From: Puia sp.
GTDB taxonomy: Bacteria > Bacteroidota > Bacteroidia > Chitinophagales > Chitinophagaceae
Direction of reading: 5' to 3'
Assembly (NCBI GenBank): GCA_031292515.1
Contig: JARLGZ010000104.1
Coordinates: forward strand, 62,001-126,000
Length of the DNA stretch: 64,000 nt
The position numbers and the translations under genes are program-made. This document shows, in pieces, positions 34,344 through 43,114 of this stretch (the stretch's first letter is position 1; each line of letters begins with the position of its first letter). Below the pieces are notes generated by a model. It had not been told where the DNA came from. It worked only from the letters and a program-made list of their open reading frames with translations, and did not search any database.

Positions 34344-35225
34344 ATGCGTGTAGCAGGCTTTTTATTCATCCGCAACGCGATCAAATACGATTATCCCGTA
34401 TTACAGGCGATCCAATCCATCCTGCCGCTCTGCGACGACATGTACGTGAGCGTCGGCAACTCGGAAGACGACACCGCCGGGCTGATAAGCTCTCTCCAGT
34501 CCCCCAAAATGCATATCAGCCATTCCGTTTGGGATGATAGCCTCAAAGAGGGAGGAAGGGTGCTGGCAGTCGAAACCGACAAAGTCTTCGACCAAATCCC
34601 CGACGGGGTGGACTGGTGCATCTATATACAGGCCGATGAGATGATCCATGAAAACGATTATGCACTGATACGGGCTGAAATGGAGAAATATAAAGCTGAC
34701 CAGCGGGTGGAGGGATTCCTTTTCAAATACCGGCATTTTTACGGCAGCTATGACTATGTCGGCGACTCCCGGCGCTGGTACAGCCATGAGATACGGATCA
34801 TCCGGAACGATAAACAGATACGATCCTACCGGGATGCGCAAGGTTTTCGCAAAAACGGCAGGAAACTGCGGGTAAAAGCCCTCGAGGCAACCATCTACCA
34901 CTACGGCTGGGTGCGTCACCCAAACAGCCAGTTGAACAAACACCTGGATTTCGAAAAACTCTACGGAGGGGATAAATGGGCAAGAACCGTTCAACTGACA
35001 AAAAAAAGCGATTTCGACTATTCCGAAATAGACTCCCTTCAGAAGTTCACCGGGACCCATCCCCAGGTCATGCAGGACCTGATCAGCCGCAAAGACTGGC
35101 ATTTCTCGATCGACCTCAGCAGGAAAAACTTCAACCTGAAGGGATGGCTGCTATACTGGGTGGAGAAATATACCGGCAAAAGACTCTTCGATTACCGGAA
35201 CTACGAGATCATCCGGGGAATTTGA
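34344..35225 (+). CDS. Glycosyltransferase-like protein (GT2 fold)
   Basis: The product is 293 residues. The N-terminal half has a nucleotide-sugar transferase layout: FLFIRNAIKYDYPVLQAIQSILPLCDDMYVSVGNSEDDTAG, then the metal-site-like CIYIQADEMIHE in the DxD position. The C-terminal half is basic and aromatic, with HYGWVRHPNSQLNKHLDFEKLYGG, seen in family-2-like transferases acting on surface glycans. It has no membrane helix. Donor and acceptor cannot be told. It is 14 bp after ispE. Confidence 0.8.
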   Translation: MRVAGFLFIRNAIKYDYPVLQAIQSILPLCDDMYVSVGNSEDDTAGLISSLQSPKMHISHSVWDDSLKEGGRVLAVETDKVFDQIPDGVDWCIYIQADEMIHENDYALIRAEMEKYKADQRVEGFLFKYRHFYGSYDYVGDSRRWYSHEIRIIRNDKQIRSYRDAQGFRKNGRKLRVKALEATIYHYGWVRHPNSQLNKHLDFEKLYGGDKWARTVQLTKKSDFDYSEIDSLQKFTGTHPQVMQDLISRKDWHFSIDLSRKNFNLKGWLLYWVEKYTGKRLFDYRNYEIIRGI

Positions 35226-35362
35226 AACAGGAGAGGACCATTTCGGCAAAAAAGAGTAATTTTGGTGAAAATAATCGTATTAAACAAAGTCGTCACATAC
35301 CTTTTCTGAATCTGCATCTCGACTTCCTCGATCACATAGGTTGACGATATGGCCCTATCCTG

Positions 35363-35383
35363 CCGGGAGAGATTACTCTCCGG
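35363..35383. other. Small hairpin in the leader of the ornithine aminotransferase gene
   Basis: CCGGGAGAG and CTCTCCGG pair around ATTA with one bulged base. The T-run is poor (CCTATTTATCTTTT lies 8 bp later), so terminator or leader structure cannot be decided. Confidence 0.3.
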
Positions 35384-35422
35384 TCCGTCACCTATTTATC
35401 TTTTCATCTTCATTTTTTTATC

Positions 35423-36670
35423 ATGGATACGATTTCCGCTCAATCGGCCCTTACCGATACATCCCGTCATTATCTCGAACTCGAAGAGAAATATGGCGCG
35501 CATAACTATCATCCCCTGCCCGTCGTGCTGAACAGGGGCGCCGGGGTGTACGTATGGGACGTCGACGGCAAACGATATTATGACTACCTGAGCGGCTATT
35601 CGGCCGTCAACCAGGGACACTGCCATCCTGCAATCATCGACAGCCTGATCGAACAGGCGCAGCGGCTGACCCTCACCTCACGCGCATTTCACAGCGACCT
35701 CCTGGGCGAATACGCCCGGTTTATCACGGATTACTTCCGATACGACAAAGTGCTGCCCATGAATACCGGCGTCGAAGCCGTGGAAACAGCCATCAAACTT
35801 TGCCGTCGCTGGGGATACCAGGTGAAGGGGATTCCCGAAAACAAGGCGAAGATCATCGTATGCGCGGATAATTTCCACGGGAGGACCAGCACCGTCATCT
35901 CCTTCAGCACCGACCCCAGCTCCAACAGCCGTTTCGGACCCTATATGGGCGGCTTCGAAATCATCCCCTATAATGATGCCGAAGCCCTGGGGCGGGCATT
36001 GCAGGACAAAAATACGGCCGGATTCCTGGTCGAACCCATACAGGGTGAAGCGGGAGTAGTCGTACCGGATGAAGGCTATCTCCGCAAGGCCAAAGAATAT
36101 TGCGAACAGGCAGGTGTCCTGTTCATCGGTGACGAGATCCAGACCGGCCTCTGCCGGACAGGTCTGATGCTGGCCTGCGATCACGAACAGGTACGTCCCG
36201 ATATCCTGATCCTGGGAAAGGCCCTGAGCGGAGGCGTCCTGCCCGTGTCGGCGGTGCTGGCAGATGACGACATCATGCTGACCATCCGGCCGGGTGAGCA
36301 TGGATCCACCTACGGAGGCAATCCCCTGGCCTGTAAAGTGGCGATGACCGCCCTAAGCGTGCTGAAAGAAGAAAAGATGGCGGAAAATGCCGCCGTGATG
36401 GGAGCCCTCCTCCGGAAAGAACTCAACGCCTTGCAATCGCCTTGCATAGAGACGGTGCGCGGCAAAGGACTGCTCAACGCCATCGTCATCCGGCACTCCA
36501 ACCCCGCCGCGGCCTGGGAACTCTGTATGGCGCTCCGGGAAAACGGACTGTTGGCAAAGCCTACTCATGGCGACAAGATCAGGCTGGCCCCTCCGCTGAT
36601 CATCACCCGCGAACAATTGCTCGATTCCGTCGGGATCATCCGCGAGAGCCTGAAGCTGCTGGAGAAGTGA
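35423..36670 (+). CDS. rocD: Ornithine aminotransferase
   Basis: The product is 415 residues, class-III PLP aminotransferase. Landmarks: [46 protein letters not shown] near the N-terminus, [15 protein letters not shown], the [16 protein letters not shown] strand, [12 protein letters not shown] and the PLP-binding K266 in [16 protein letters not shown]. The YSAVNQGH and NTGVEA features are those of ornithine-oxo-acid transaminase, which gives glutamate semialdehyde. It stands alone between the glycosyltransferase and VIT1-like genes. Confidence 0.93.
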   Translation: MDTISAQSALTDTSRHYLELEEKYGAHNYHPLPVVLNRGAGVYVWDVDGKRYYDYLSGYSAVNQGHCHPAIIDSLIEQAQRLTLTSRAFHSDLLGEYARFITDYFRYDKVLPMNTGVEAVETAIKLCRRWGYQVKGIPENKAKIIVCADNFHGRTSTVISFSTDPSSNSRFGPYMGGFEIIPYNDAEALGRALQDKNTAGFLVEPIQGEAGVVVPDEGYLRKAKEYCEQAGVLFIGDEIQTGLCRTGLMLACDHEQVRPDILILGKALSGGVLPVSAVLADDDIMLTIRPGEHGSTYGGNPLACKVAMTALSVLKEEKMAENAAVMGALLRKELNALQSPCIETVRGKGLLNAIVIRHSNPAAAWELCMALRENGLLAKPTHGDKIRLAPPLIITREQLLDSVGIIRESLKLLEK

Positions 36671-36727
36671 GGAGCTGAGGCTGACGGAGCTTAAAATGGC
36701 CTATATTTGATAGTAGTTCATCAATAC

Positions 36728-36760
36728 ATTCACCACTGACTACTGACCACTCACTATGAA
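36728..36760. repeat. Short copy of the dispersed CACTGACTACTGACC repeat
   Basis: CATTCACCACTGACTACTG and CCACTCACTATG run straight into the ATG of the next gene (36756), so that start codon lies within the repeat. The same words occur at 22050-22150 and inside tilS. Confidence 0.6.
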
Positions 36761-37568
36761 CAGCGAACAACAACCCGAAAGCGAGACCCGCAAACACCCG
36801 GTCGCCTCCGGCCAAAATTCCGGAGCCCTGCAGCAACGGACGGACGACGCCCATGACCACTCCGGCCATGGTCACAGCCATGCAGAAGAGCACATGCAGA
36901 GTTCGGAAATACTGACCGACATCGTAATCGGCATGTCGGACGGTCTCACAGTACCTTTTGCGCTTGCCGCAGGGCTGAGCGGGGCTGTCGGCGCCGATCA
37001 TATCAACCTCATCTGGATTGCGGGACTGGCGGAAATCGCAGCGGGATCCATCGCCATGGGGCTGGGCGGTTACCTGGCCGGAAGAACCGAAACCGATCAC
37101 TATCAGTCCGAGTTGAAGAGAGAATACGAAGAAGTGGAGAAATTACCTCAGCAGGAAAAAGAGGAGGTGCGGGAATTTTTTGCAAAACTGGGATTGAGCG
37201 AAGAAGTCCAGGAACAAGCCGTCAACGAGATGACCCGGGACAAGGACAAATGGGTAGACTTCATGATGAAATATGAACTGGGCCTGGACCGGCCGGATCC
37301 CCGCAGGGCTGGTAAAAGCGCCTTTAACATCGGGTTCTCCTATATCGTAGGCGGTCTTATCCCCCTCAGCCCGTATTTCTTTGTGACCGAGGGCCTGACG
37401 GGTCTCAAGATCTCCGCGGGGATCACGCTGGTCTGCCTCTTCGTCTTTGGCTTCTTCAAGAGCAAGATGACGGGCGTCCATCCGCTGTCGGGAGCCCTCC
37501 GCGTGATGGTGATCGGCGCTCTTGCAGCAGGATGCGCGTTCGCGGTTGCCCGGCTGATCGCACGATAA
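36756..37568 (+). CDS. VIT1/CCC1 family metal transporter
   Basis: The product is 270 residues. A hydrophilic N-terminus ends in a His-rich HDHSGHGHSHAEEHMQ patch that could bind metal. The first membrane part (DIVIGMSDGLTVPFALAAGLSGAVG, then IAGLAEIAAGSIAMGLGGYLAGR) is the VIT1 signature. A cytosolic Glu-rich helical domain (about 110-175, QQEKEEVREFFAKLGLSEEVQEQAVNEM) is followed by three more helices. It probably moves Fe(II) or Mn(II) out of the cytoplasm. It converges on the next gene with 30 bp between. Confidence 0.88.
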   Translation: MNSEQQPESETRKHPVASGQNSGALQQRTDDAHDHSGHGHSHAEEHMQSSEILTDIVIGMSDGLTVPFALAAGLSGAVGADHINLIWIAGLAEIAAGSIAMGLGGYLAGRTETDHYQSELKREYEEVEKLPQQEKEEVREFFAKLGLSEEVQEQAVNEMTRDKDKWVDFMMKYELGLDRPDPRRAGKSAFNIGFSYIVGGLIPLSPYFFVTEGLTGLKISAGITLVCLFVFGFFKSKMTGVHPLSGALRVMVIGALAAGCAFAVARLIAR

Positions 37569-37598
37569 AGAAAGGACGGGACGCGATGGGCGGGATCC

Positions 37599-37991
37599 TC
37601 AACTCTTTTTCTTCAGTTCCAGGTCGGGGAGGACCGATGCCGCAATCATGATGGCAGGCAGGATGACGATGAGGAAAACACCCAGCTTTTTATCGGGGCA
37701 GGTGCCGCGATAGCAGGACGTAAAAAGGATATACGACTTTACCCCGAAAGCGATAGCCAGGGCACATACCATCATATTTAAACGCTTGGCCCATACCCGG
37801 GGAAGCGCAAAAAGCACGACGGACAGCGATCCAAAGAAGACAAGTACCTTCCCCGGTTTGCCATAGGCATTCCCCTGGGAGAAGAAGCCCGTAAAATCTT
37901 TCTGCAGGTCGGGATAATAGGTCCAGGGAAGAAAACAAGCCACCATCAGCAGTAAGGCTGCCGCGATGCCTATCCATTGGGAATATTTCAT
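37599..37991 (-). CDS. Small membrane protein of unknown function
   Basis: The product is 130 residues from the ATG at 37991, where a hydrophobic helix begins (MKYSQWIGIAAALLLMVACFLPW). Three further hydrophobic segments lie at about 48-65, 68-85 and 103-120. A CYRGTCPDKK loop with two Cys precedes the last helix. The frame is open further upstream without membrane or domain character. It is the last gene on this strand after the two DUF2961 genes, 115 bp away, and may or may not belong to the polysaccharide locus. Family not recognised. Confidence 0.7.
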   Translation of the reverse strand: MKYSQWIGIAAALLLMVACFLPWTYYPDLQKDFTGFFSQGNAYGKPGKVLVFFGSLSVVLFALPRVWAKRLNMMVCALAIAFGVKSYILFTSCYRGTCPDKKLGVFLIVILPAIMIAASVLPDLELKKKS

Positions 37992-38106
37992 GCGCCAAAG
38001 ATAGACATTCCGGGCGGTCTTTTTCCGGTCCCGGTTCGGAACAGGTATGCCTGGCTTCAGTCCGCGGCAAGCAGACAGCACTCAGCGGGCAGCGGACAGA
38101 CATCCT

Positions 38107-40086
38107 TCAGTCGGTCACAGACCGGTAAGAATAGATCCAATAATAATATTCATTGGTGAGGCCGGCTTCCCGGGGGTCAACGGCCAACGACCCTATCGTC
38201 TGTATCCGGATCGAAAGCGTCGTCTTCCCGCGTGTAAGCCGGGCCGGTATCTCGAATTCCGTATCGCGGAACCGCGCATGCAGGTTGCCTTTCCCCCAGT
38301 CCGGCAATGTATCGCTATAGTATAACCGCTTATTCAGGTGATAATTGGCCCCCTGCTCGAACCACTCCCCTGCGGGCTCTCCGTCTACATAGACTCTTAA
38401 CGCCTGGTGATAGGCCGTCTGGTCAATCCTTTTCCGGATCCTCACCCCGTCGTTATGCGGATCGACGATAACGGTAAACCGGCTCTCGCCATTGGTCCAC
38501 CTGCCGGCATCGACGAGCGGGTCGCTGTAAGCACCCTCGTAAAATGCCGTGTCCGTCGCCAACCGGGTAACAGATCCCTTGCAATGATAGCCATGCGCAG
38601 TCTCCGATCCGGAATCGCCCACATCGAGACGATCGGTCAACGACAGACAAGGGTTGGGATTCATATAATAGAATACAGCGCTGTTGAAAATGCCATCCCT
38701 GTCATGTGCCTGGTATTCGGCATGATCCTGGGTAAAGAGCAGGGAATTGGAAAAAGGGATATAGTCGATGATATGGAAACGATACCCGATGTCCTTGGCC
38801 AGACCACCCGAAAAAGGACGGGTAAAGCCGGGATGGATGCCGTAAGAATGGTTGAAATAGTCTTCCCCACCGGTGCTCTCGATAGCAGGTGTGTGAGAGC
38901 CGTCGACGAAGATGCTGAAATTTGCCTCGATGGCGCCGGTCAGTTTTGAAACAGCCCCCACCATGACACCCGACCCTTTTACAGACAGGTTTGTAAAATC
39001 GGGCTGGCCCGCCGCCACCGGTGTCGGCGGATTATATTGCACGGTAAACACACCCGTGGTCGCACGGGGATAGGGATTTTGATCCGACCAGTCGACGCGG
39101 TAGCGAATATCGATTGGGTTGCGGACCCCACCGCTGTTTCTGTTCTCCAACTCTATGGAAAAAGATGCCTGGAAAGGCATCGGGAAGAAATTATAAAAAT
39201 ACCGGCCATCGAATCCGGCCGGGAGTCCCCGGGCATTGTTTCGATCCGTTCCCGCATAACCTCCAAAAAAGAAAGGCAATGGGAGACAAGCAGTCAGCTT
39301 GCCATCCGTCGTGATGCGTATATACAGGCTATCGAATGCGGCGCTGTCTTTTAATGCGGGCAGTTCCAGTCTGAACTGCCGGATCACGCCCGGCTGACCG
39401 ACAGAAAATATCTTCTTAGGGCCATCGGTAGCCAACAGGATTTCTCCCCTATCCTGCCGGTTGCCCGGGACGGCTCCCGGGAAGGTTCCCGGAGGCTGCT
39501 GCATTTTGCGAAGGATCTCTTCCAGGTCGGTCTTTGTAAGCTGCTCGGAAAAACGGTCTTCGCGATACAAATGCAGCGTAAGCTGGTACCACTCGGGCGG
39601 CGCACCCGAAGTCGCTTTGAATTGCCCTCTAAAAGGCATGCCCGGGAAGCCCCACCAGATCTTATCACGTGTCTCCCAGAGAAGATGCGGATAATGGCCT
39701 GTATTGAAATAACCGGCGAAAGCTCCGCTGTACCTGGCCGCTACCGCAGACCCGTCGTATAGTTTCAGCGTTCCGGGGTCATCCTTATCCAGGAAGGCGA
39801 ACCAGTCATGGATCAGCATGCCGGACCTTCCCTTGAAATTCGCCATTTCAAAATCCTTTCCGTCCCGGGCGGTATAGTTCAGGAAGTCCTGTACGGTCCT
39901 GTTGAAAGGGTTTTTGGAAGTATGGGACCAGATCTGGACACCCGGCCGTAATCTAGGCAGATCTTCCCAGACGAGGGCGGGATTTTTTAAACTACTTTCT
40001 TTGTCTGGATTCTGCGCAGCCACTTCGCCTGCATGGGCCAGTATATAAACCGATAGCGCAACGGAAAGCCAGTTGATTTTTCGCAT
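38107..40086 (-). CDS. DUF2961 (GH172-like) secreted glycosidase, long form
   Basis: The product is 659 residues from the ATG at 40086, which gives a signal peptide (MRKINWLSVALSVYILAHA). A GTG at 40131 overlapping the previous stop is possible but would bury the signal. The DUF2961 core carries VDGSHTPAIESTGGEDYFNHSYG. E387 (GAIEANF) and E408 (GGEDYF) are 21 residues apart, the same spacing as in the shorter paralogue upstream. GH172 members cleave or transfer fructofuranosyl or arabinofuranosyl units. A C-terminal beta-rich extension (about 520-659) is extra. Role: glycan cleavage in the locus. Confidence 0.85.
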   Translation of the reverse strand: MRKINWLSVALSVYILAHAGEVAAQNPDKESSLKNPALVWEDLPRLRPGVQIWSHTSKNPFNRTVQDFLNYTARDGKDFEMANFKGRSGMLIHDWFAFLDKDDPGTLKLYDGSAVAARYSGAFAGYFNTGHYPHLLWETRDKIWWGFPGMPFRGQFKATSGAPPEWYQLTLHLYREDRFSEQLTKTDLEEILRKMQQPPGTFPGAVPGNRQDRGEILLATDGPKKIFSVGQPGVIRQFRLELPALKDSAAFDSLYIRITTDGKLTACLPLPFFFGGYAGTDRNNARGLPAGFDGRYFYNFFPMPFQASFSIELENRNSGGVRNPIDIRYRVDWSDQNPYPRATTGVFTVQYNPPTPVAAGQPDFTNLSVKGSGVMVGAVSKLTGAIEANFSIFVDGSHTPAIESTGGEDYFNHSYGIHPGFTRPFSGGLAKDIGYRFHIIDYIPFSNSLLFTQDHAEYQAHDRDGIFNSAVFYYMNPNPCLSLTDRLDVGDSGSETAHGYHCKGSVTRLATDTAFYEGAYSDPLVDAGRWTNGESRFTVIVDPHNDGVRIRKRIDQTAYHQALRVYVDGEPAGEWFEQGANYHLNKRLYYSDTLPDWGKGNLHARFRDTEFEIPARLTRGKTTLSIRIQTIGSLAVDPREAGLTNEYYYWIYSYRSVTD

Positions 40087-40127
40087 GTGAAGATCACTTA
40101 TTTTTTGCAATATGCCTGCGATGCTCC

Positions 40128-41834
40128 TCACCGGCTGGCGCTGGCTGCTCCTTCGGTTGCAGGGAGTTCATACCAGAAACAAATCCAGTCAAAATTGACG
40201 GGACCGCCATGCCAGTTCCAGGACTCCATGTCAAAATGGAAATCATGATGAAAGGGAATCGCGTCCAATCCCCTGAGACGGGAATCGACCGTGGTCCCTC
40301 CCCGATCGCTCAGGTTCGCATTTCCCAGCGGCTGGGCGTTGAAGATATGGGTAAAAGTCTCCGGGTGTCCCCAGGCATAGCCATAATAATCCTCAGAGCC
40401 GGTCCCGAAATCGTCCGGGAAATGACTGCCGTCGATATAGATCTTTTCATCACCCTCTCCCCACCAACCGCCTACCGGCTTGTACACCTGCAAACGATCA
40501 CCAACATACGTGCCGGCCTTACCATGTAAATCGAGATAGGTGAAGTCCTGGCCGGTGTATTTCTGTGTCATGAAATGATCCATCCGCCGGAAACCGGCGT
40601 GAAAATATTGAGAGCGGCTATTCCAAACCCAAACGCCGGCAGAGACGTGCAGAGAGCCTGTGATCTTCTCGCTCCCTTTGTTAACGAGCCGGACGGAGGC
40701 GGAATGCCGGTAGGGCATCACCCAATAGGCAGCCATATTGCCGAGTGTGTCGGATTTGCTATACCAGTCCTTCGCTGTCAGCAGTTGGTCGCCGGAACCG
40801 AAAAAGAAACCGACAGGCGCATCGACACAATTTATGCCGTCGAAATCGATCTGCAGCCATAAATCCCGGGCGGCATCGTCGAGGGCGCCTTTCACATTAG
40901 AGCCCTCCAGGGAGAGCAGGATCTTCCGGATAGCGCCTGCCTGTTCAAACGGGACCGTCTTTTCAGCACCGGGCTCCAGGGAGAAAGACAGGTTTGTCAT
41001 CGTTTTCTCACCGGGCACGACGGCTGCCAACAGAGGTTTGTCCATGAACGCCTGCAATACCCGATTCGTTTTCAGGAATTCGGCAGCATAGCGGGTTGTC
41101 GAACGTGCTGAAAAACTCTCGACGGATGTACCGGGCTGATAGATCCGGTAGTCTATATTATACCAGAACCCTGCATCGGCGCCGCCGGGCGCCTTTTCAT
41201 ACGTGATCTTTATATGATGCGCAAAAGGAATGGGCGCGTACAGGTTATGCCCCGGTTGGGCGCCTTCATTGATGTGCAGACTGTCCTGTTCAACGGAACG
41301 CTGAGACAGCGGCGTGCCAATGCTGGTATTGTGGCCGATCAGGGCGCCGGTATGGTCCGCATCCCAGAATGGCCGCTCCTGGCCGTCCATATAAAAGCGT
41401 AAATGCGCCTTTTGGTTGGGATGACCAGCCGCCCAGAAGCGCGTAATGACGCCCGGACCATCGGTGTCGAGCAACACATATTCTTCCCGGCCATTATGGG
41501 CCTCCTTGCGGAGATAGTTATCCCAGTCGTTGTTGGCAAACCAGCCTTCCTGGTCTTTTGCCACGGAATGCCTGTCATAGCTGCTGACATGATGGAGGGA
41601 CCATCTATCGCCGGCGTATTCCGCAAGCCGCGCGCGGTCGGTCAACTCTTCCAGCAGACTTTTAACGGTCACCGGCATCTTCGCAGAAGCCTGTTGTTTT
41701 TTTGCCGGAGCTTGTTGCGCTTTTACAGGAGCTTGTTGCGTTTTTACAGGAGCTGGTTGTGCATTCACAGCAGTGACTGATCCGAGCAGGCAAATCAGCA
41801 GAACATATCTAACCGATCCGATCTTTTTATCCAT
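40128..41834 (-). CDS. DUF2961 (GH172-like) secreted glycosidase, short form
   Basis: The product is 568 residues. A signal peptide (about 1-25, ending VNAQ) leads to a low-complexity Ala/Pro/Lys/Gln stretch of seven-residue repeats (about 26-52). The DUF2961 fold follows: RARLAEYAGDRWSLHHVSSYDR, DTDGPGVITRFWAAG, and the catalytic-region GWWGEGDEKIYIDGSHFPDD then FGTGSEDYYGYAWG. E460 and E481 are the likely catalytic pair. The founding GH172 enzyme, as I recall, uses two glutamates the same distance apart. The 3' end overlaps a possible GTG start of the next gene (GTGA). Confidence 0.88.
   Translation of the reverse strand: MDKKIGSVRYVLLICLLGSVTAVNAQPAPVKTQQAPVKAQQAPAKKQQASAKMPVTVKSLLEELTDRARLAEYAGDRWSLHHVSSYDRHSVAKDQEGWFANNDWDNYLRKEAHNGREEYVLLDTDGPGVITRFWAAGHPNQKAHLRFYMDGQERPFWDADHTGALIGHNTSIGTPLSQRSVEQDSLHINEGAQPGHNLYAPIPFAHHIKITYEKAPGGADAGFWYNIDYRIYQPGTSVESFSARSTTRYAAEFLKTNRVLQAFMDKPLLAAVVPGEKTMTNLSFSLEPGAEKTVPFEQAGAIRKILLSLEGSNVKGALDDAARDLWLQIDFDGINCVDAPVGFFFGSGDQLLTAKDWYSKSDTLGNMAAYWVMPYRHSASVRLVNKGSEKITGSLHVSAGVWVWNSRSQYFHAGFRRMDHFMTQKYTGQDFTYLDLHGKAGTYVGDRLQVYKPVGGWWGEGDEKIYIDGSHFPDDFGTGSEDYYGYAWGHPETFTHIFNAQPLGNANLSDRGGTTVDSRLRGLDAIPFHHDFHFDMESWNWHGGPVNFDWICFWYELPATEGAASASR
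41679..41759 (-). repeat. 21-bp coding tandem repeat in the DUF2961 N-terminus
   Basis: About 3.5 units of 21 bp (41739-41759, 41718-41738, 41697-41717 and a decayed fourth) encode AP(V/A)K(T/A/K)QQ repeats. The period is a multiple of 3, so the frame is kept. It forms a flexible linker after the signal peptide. Confidence 0.85.
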
Positions 41835-41952
41835 ACTTTATAATTTGTGCGATCTCTACAATTAGGGTTCATTGGTGATATTCGACTTCAATCATCATGG
41901 GGGCAGGATCAAATCTGCCGGTCTTTTGCATATTCTATTCATTAAGGATGGA

Positions 41953-43035
41953 CTAAGACACCGACAGCGCATATTTTGTCACACTGTGAAAGATCTCCCC
42001 GGGCCGGAGGATCGTATCCGGAAAAGAAGGCTGGTTGGGCGAATCCGGGAAATGCTGTGTCTCCAGGCAGACCGCCGCATATTTTTTGAGCGGGATTCCG
42101 TCGTCGGTGGTAAGACTTCCGTCCAGGTTGTTACCGGTGTACAACTGCATGCCCGGCTCCGTGGTATAGACTTCCAGCCGTCTTCCACTCGTCTCTTCCG
42201 AAAGGACCGCAACCCTTTCGAGCGCGCCCGCGGCTTTCTGAAAAACATAACAATGATCATAAGCCCCGCCGGCCGCTTCAAGATCCCTCCCTATCTTTTT
42301 GGGTTTGTTGAAGTCGAAGGGAGTACCTTCCACCGTCCTGATCTCGCCGGTGGGGATCGTTTGTTCATCGACCGGCAAATAAGCGGCTGCCTTGATTTCA
42401 AGGGTATGGTCCAGCACCGTCGTATCGAAGCTCCCGCTAAGATTAAAAAAAGAATGGTTGGTAAAATTGACGGGAGTCGACTTGTCCGTCACCGCCCGGT
42501 AGTCGATGACTAATTCACCTGCGCCGGTGAGCGTATACCGGACAGACAGGTCCAGGTTACCCGGGTATCCTTCTTCGCCATCCTTGCTGATATAGTTCAA
42601 AAGCAGCGTATTCCCATCGACGATATCCGCCTTCCAGACCACTTTGTCAAACCCTTTGATGCCTCCGTGCAAATGATTCTCTCCTTTGTTCTGCGGTAAA
42701 TGATAGGACTGCCCGTCGATCGAAAACATCCCCTTTGCGATCCGGTTGGCATACCTGCCGACCAACGCGCCGAAGAAAGGCGGTTTTGCGAGATAAGGCC
42801 CGAATTCATCGTAACCGATCACGACGGAGGATCGTTTTCCCTGCTTGTCGGCCGTGGTCCAGTGCGTGATGATGCCGCCGAAATTGATGATCTTCACCTC
42901 ATCGCCTTGTTCGTTGGTCAGGGTGAACAGAAAGACGTCCTGCTCATCGGTGCGTCCAAACGGCTGTTTCGTAATGGCTGTCTTCCCGGCATCCGTTGTT
43001 GCATTTCCCACGACATTCGCTGTTGCATTTCCCAT
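41953..43035 (-). CDS. galM: Aldose 1-epimerase
   Basis: The product is 360 residues. GalM motifs: VKIINFGGIITHW, PFFGALVGRYANRIAKGMF, GENHLHGGIKGFDKVVW (catalytic His), VNFTNHSFFNLSG (second His), and the catalytic Glu region near CLETQHFPDSPNQPSFPDTILRPGE. It interconverts alpha and beta anomers of free sugars. There is no signal peptide, so cytoplasmic. The first 16 residues (MGNATANVVGNATTDA) come from a short tandem duplication and look non-essential. Its place in the glycan locus suggests it acts on the released aldose. Confidence 0.92.
   Translation of the reverse strand: MGNATANVVGNATTDAGKTAITKQPFGRTDEQDVFLFTLTNEQGDEVKIINFGGIITHWTTADKQGKRSSVVIGYDEFGPYLAKPPFFGALVGRYANRIAKGMFSIDGQSYHLPQNKGENHLHGGIKGFDKVVWKADIVDGNTLLLNYISKDGEEGYPGNLDLSVRYTLTGAGELVIDYRAVTDKSTPVNFTNHSFFNLSGSFDTTVLDHTLEIKAAAYLPVDEQTIPTGEIRTVEGTPFDFNKPKKIGRDLEAAGGAYDHCYVFQKAAGALERVAVLSEETSGRRLEVYTTEPGMQLYTGNNLDGSLTTDDGIPLKKYAAVCLETQHFPDSPNQPSFPDTILRPGEIFHSVTKYALSVS
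42997..43034 (-). repeat. 24-bp partial tandem duplication at the galM start
   Basis: TGTTGCATTTCCCA occurs at 42997-43010 and 43021-43034 (period 24). On the minus strand both copies encode GNAT, giving GNATANVVGNATTD right after the start Met. Confidence 0.85.
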
Positions 43036-43073
43036 TGTGTCAGAATTTATTTTCTATTTCTTTAAAACAATCG

Positions 43074-43114
43074 TTATAAGACAATCGCAGAAACCGGTTA
43101 TTATAAGGCAATCG
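43074..43114 (-). repeat. Near-tandem repeat copying the GNAT gene's stop
   Basis: TTATAAGGCAATCG (43101-43114) holds the GNAT stop. TTATAAGACAATCG (43074-43087) is a 13/14 copy 27 bp further along, again giving Ile-Val-Leu-stop in one frame. A third, decayed copy (CGATTGTTTTAAA on the minus strand) follows. Confidence 0.7.
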
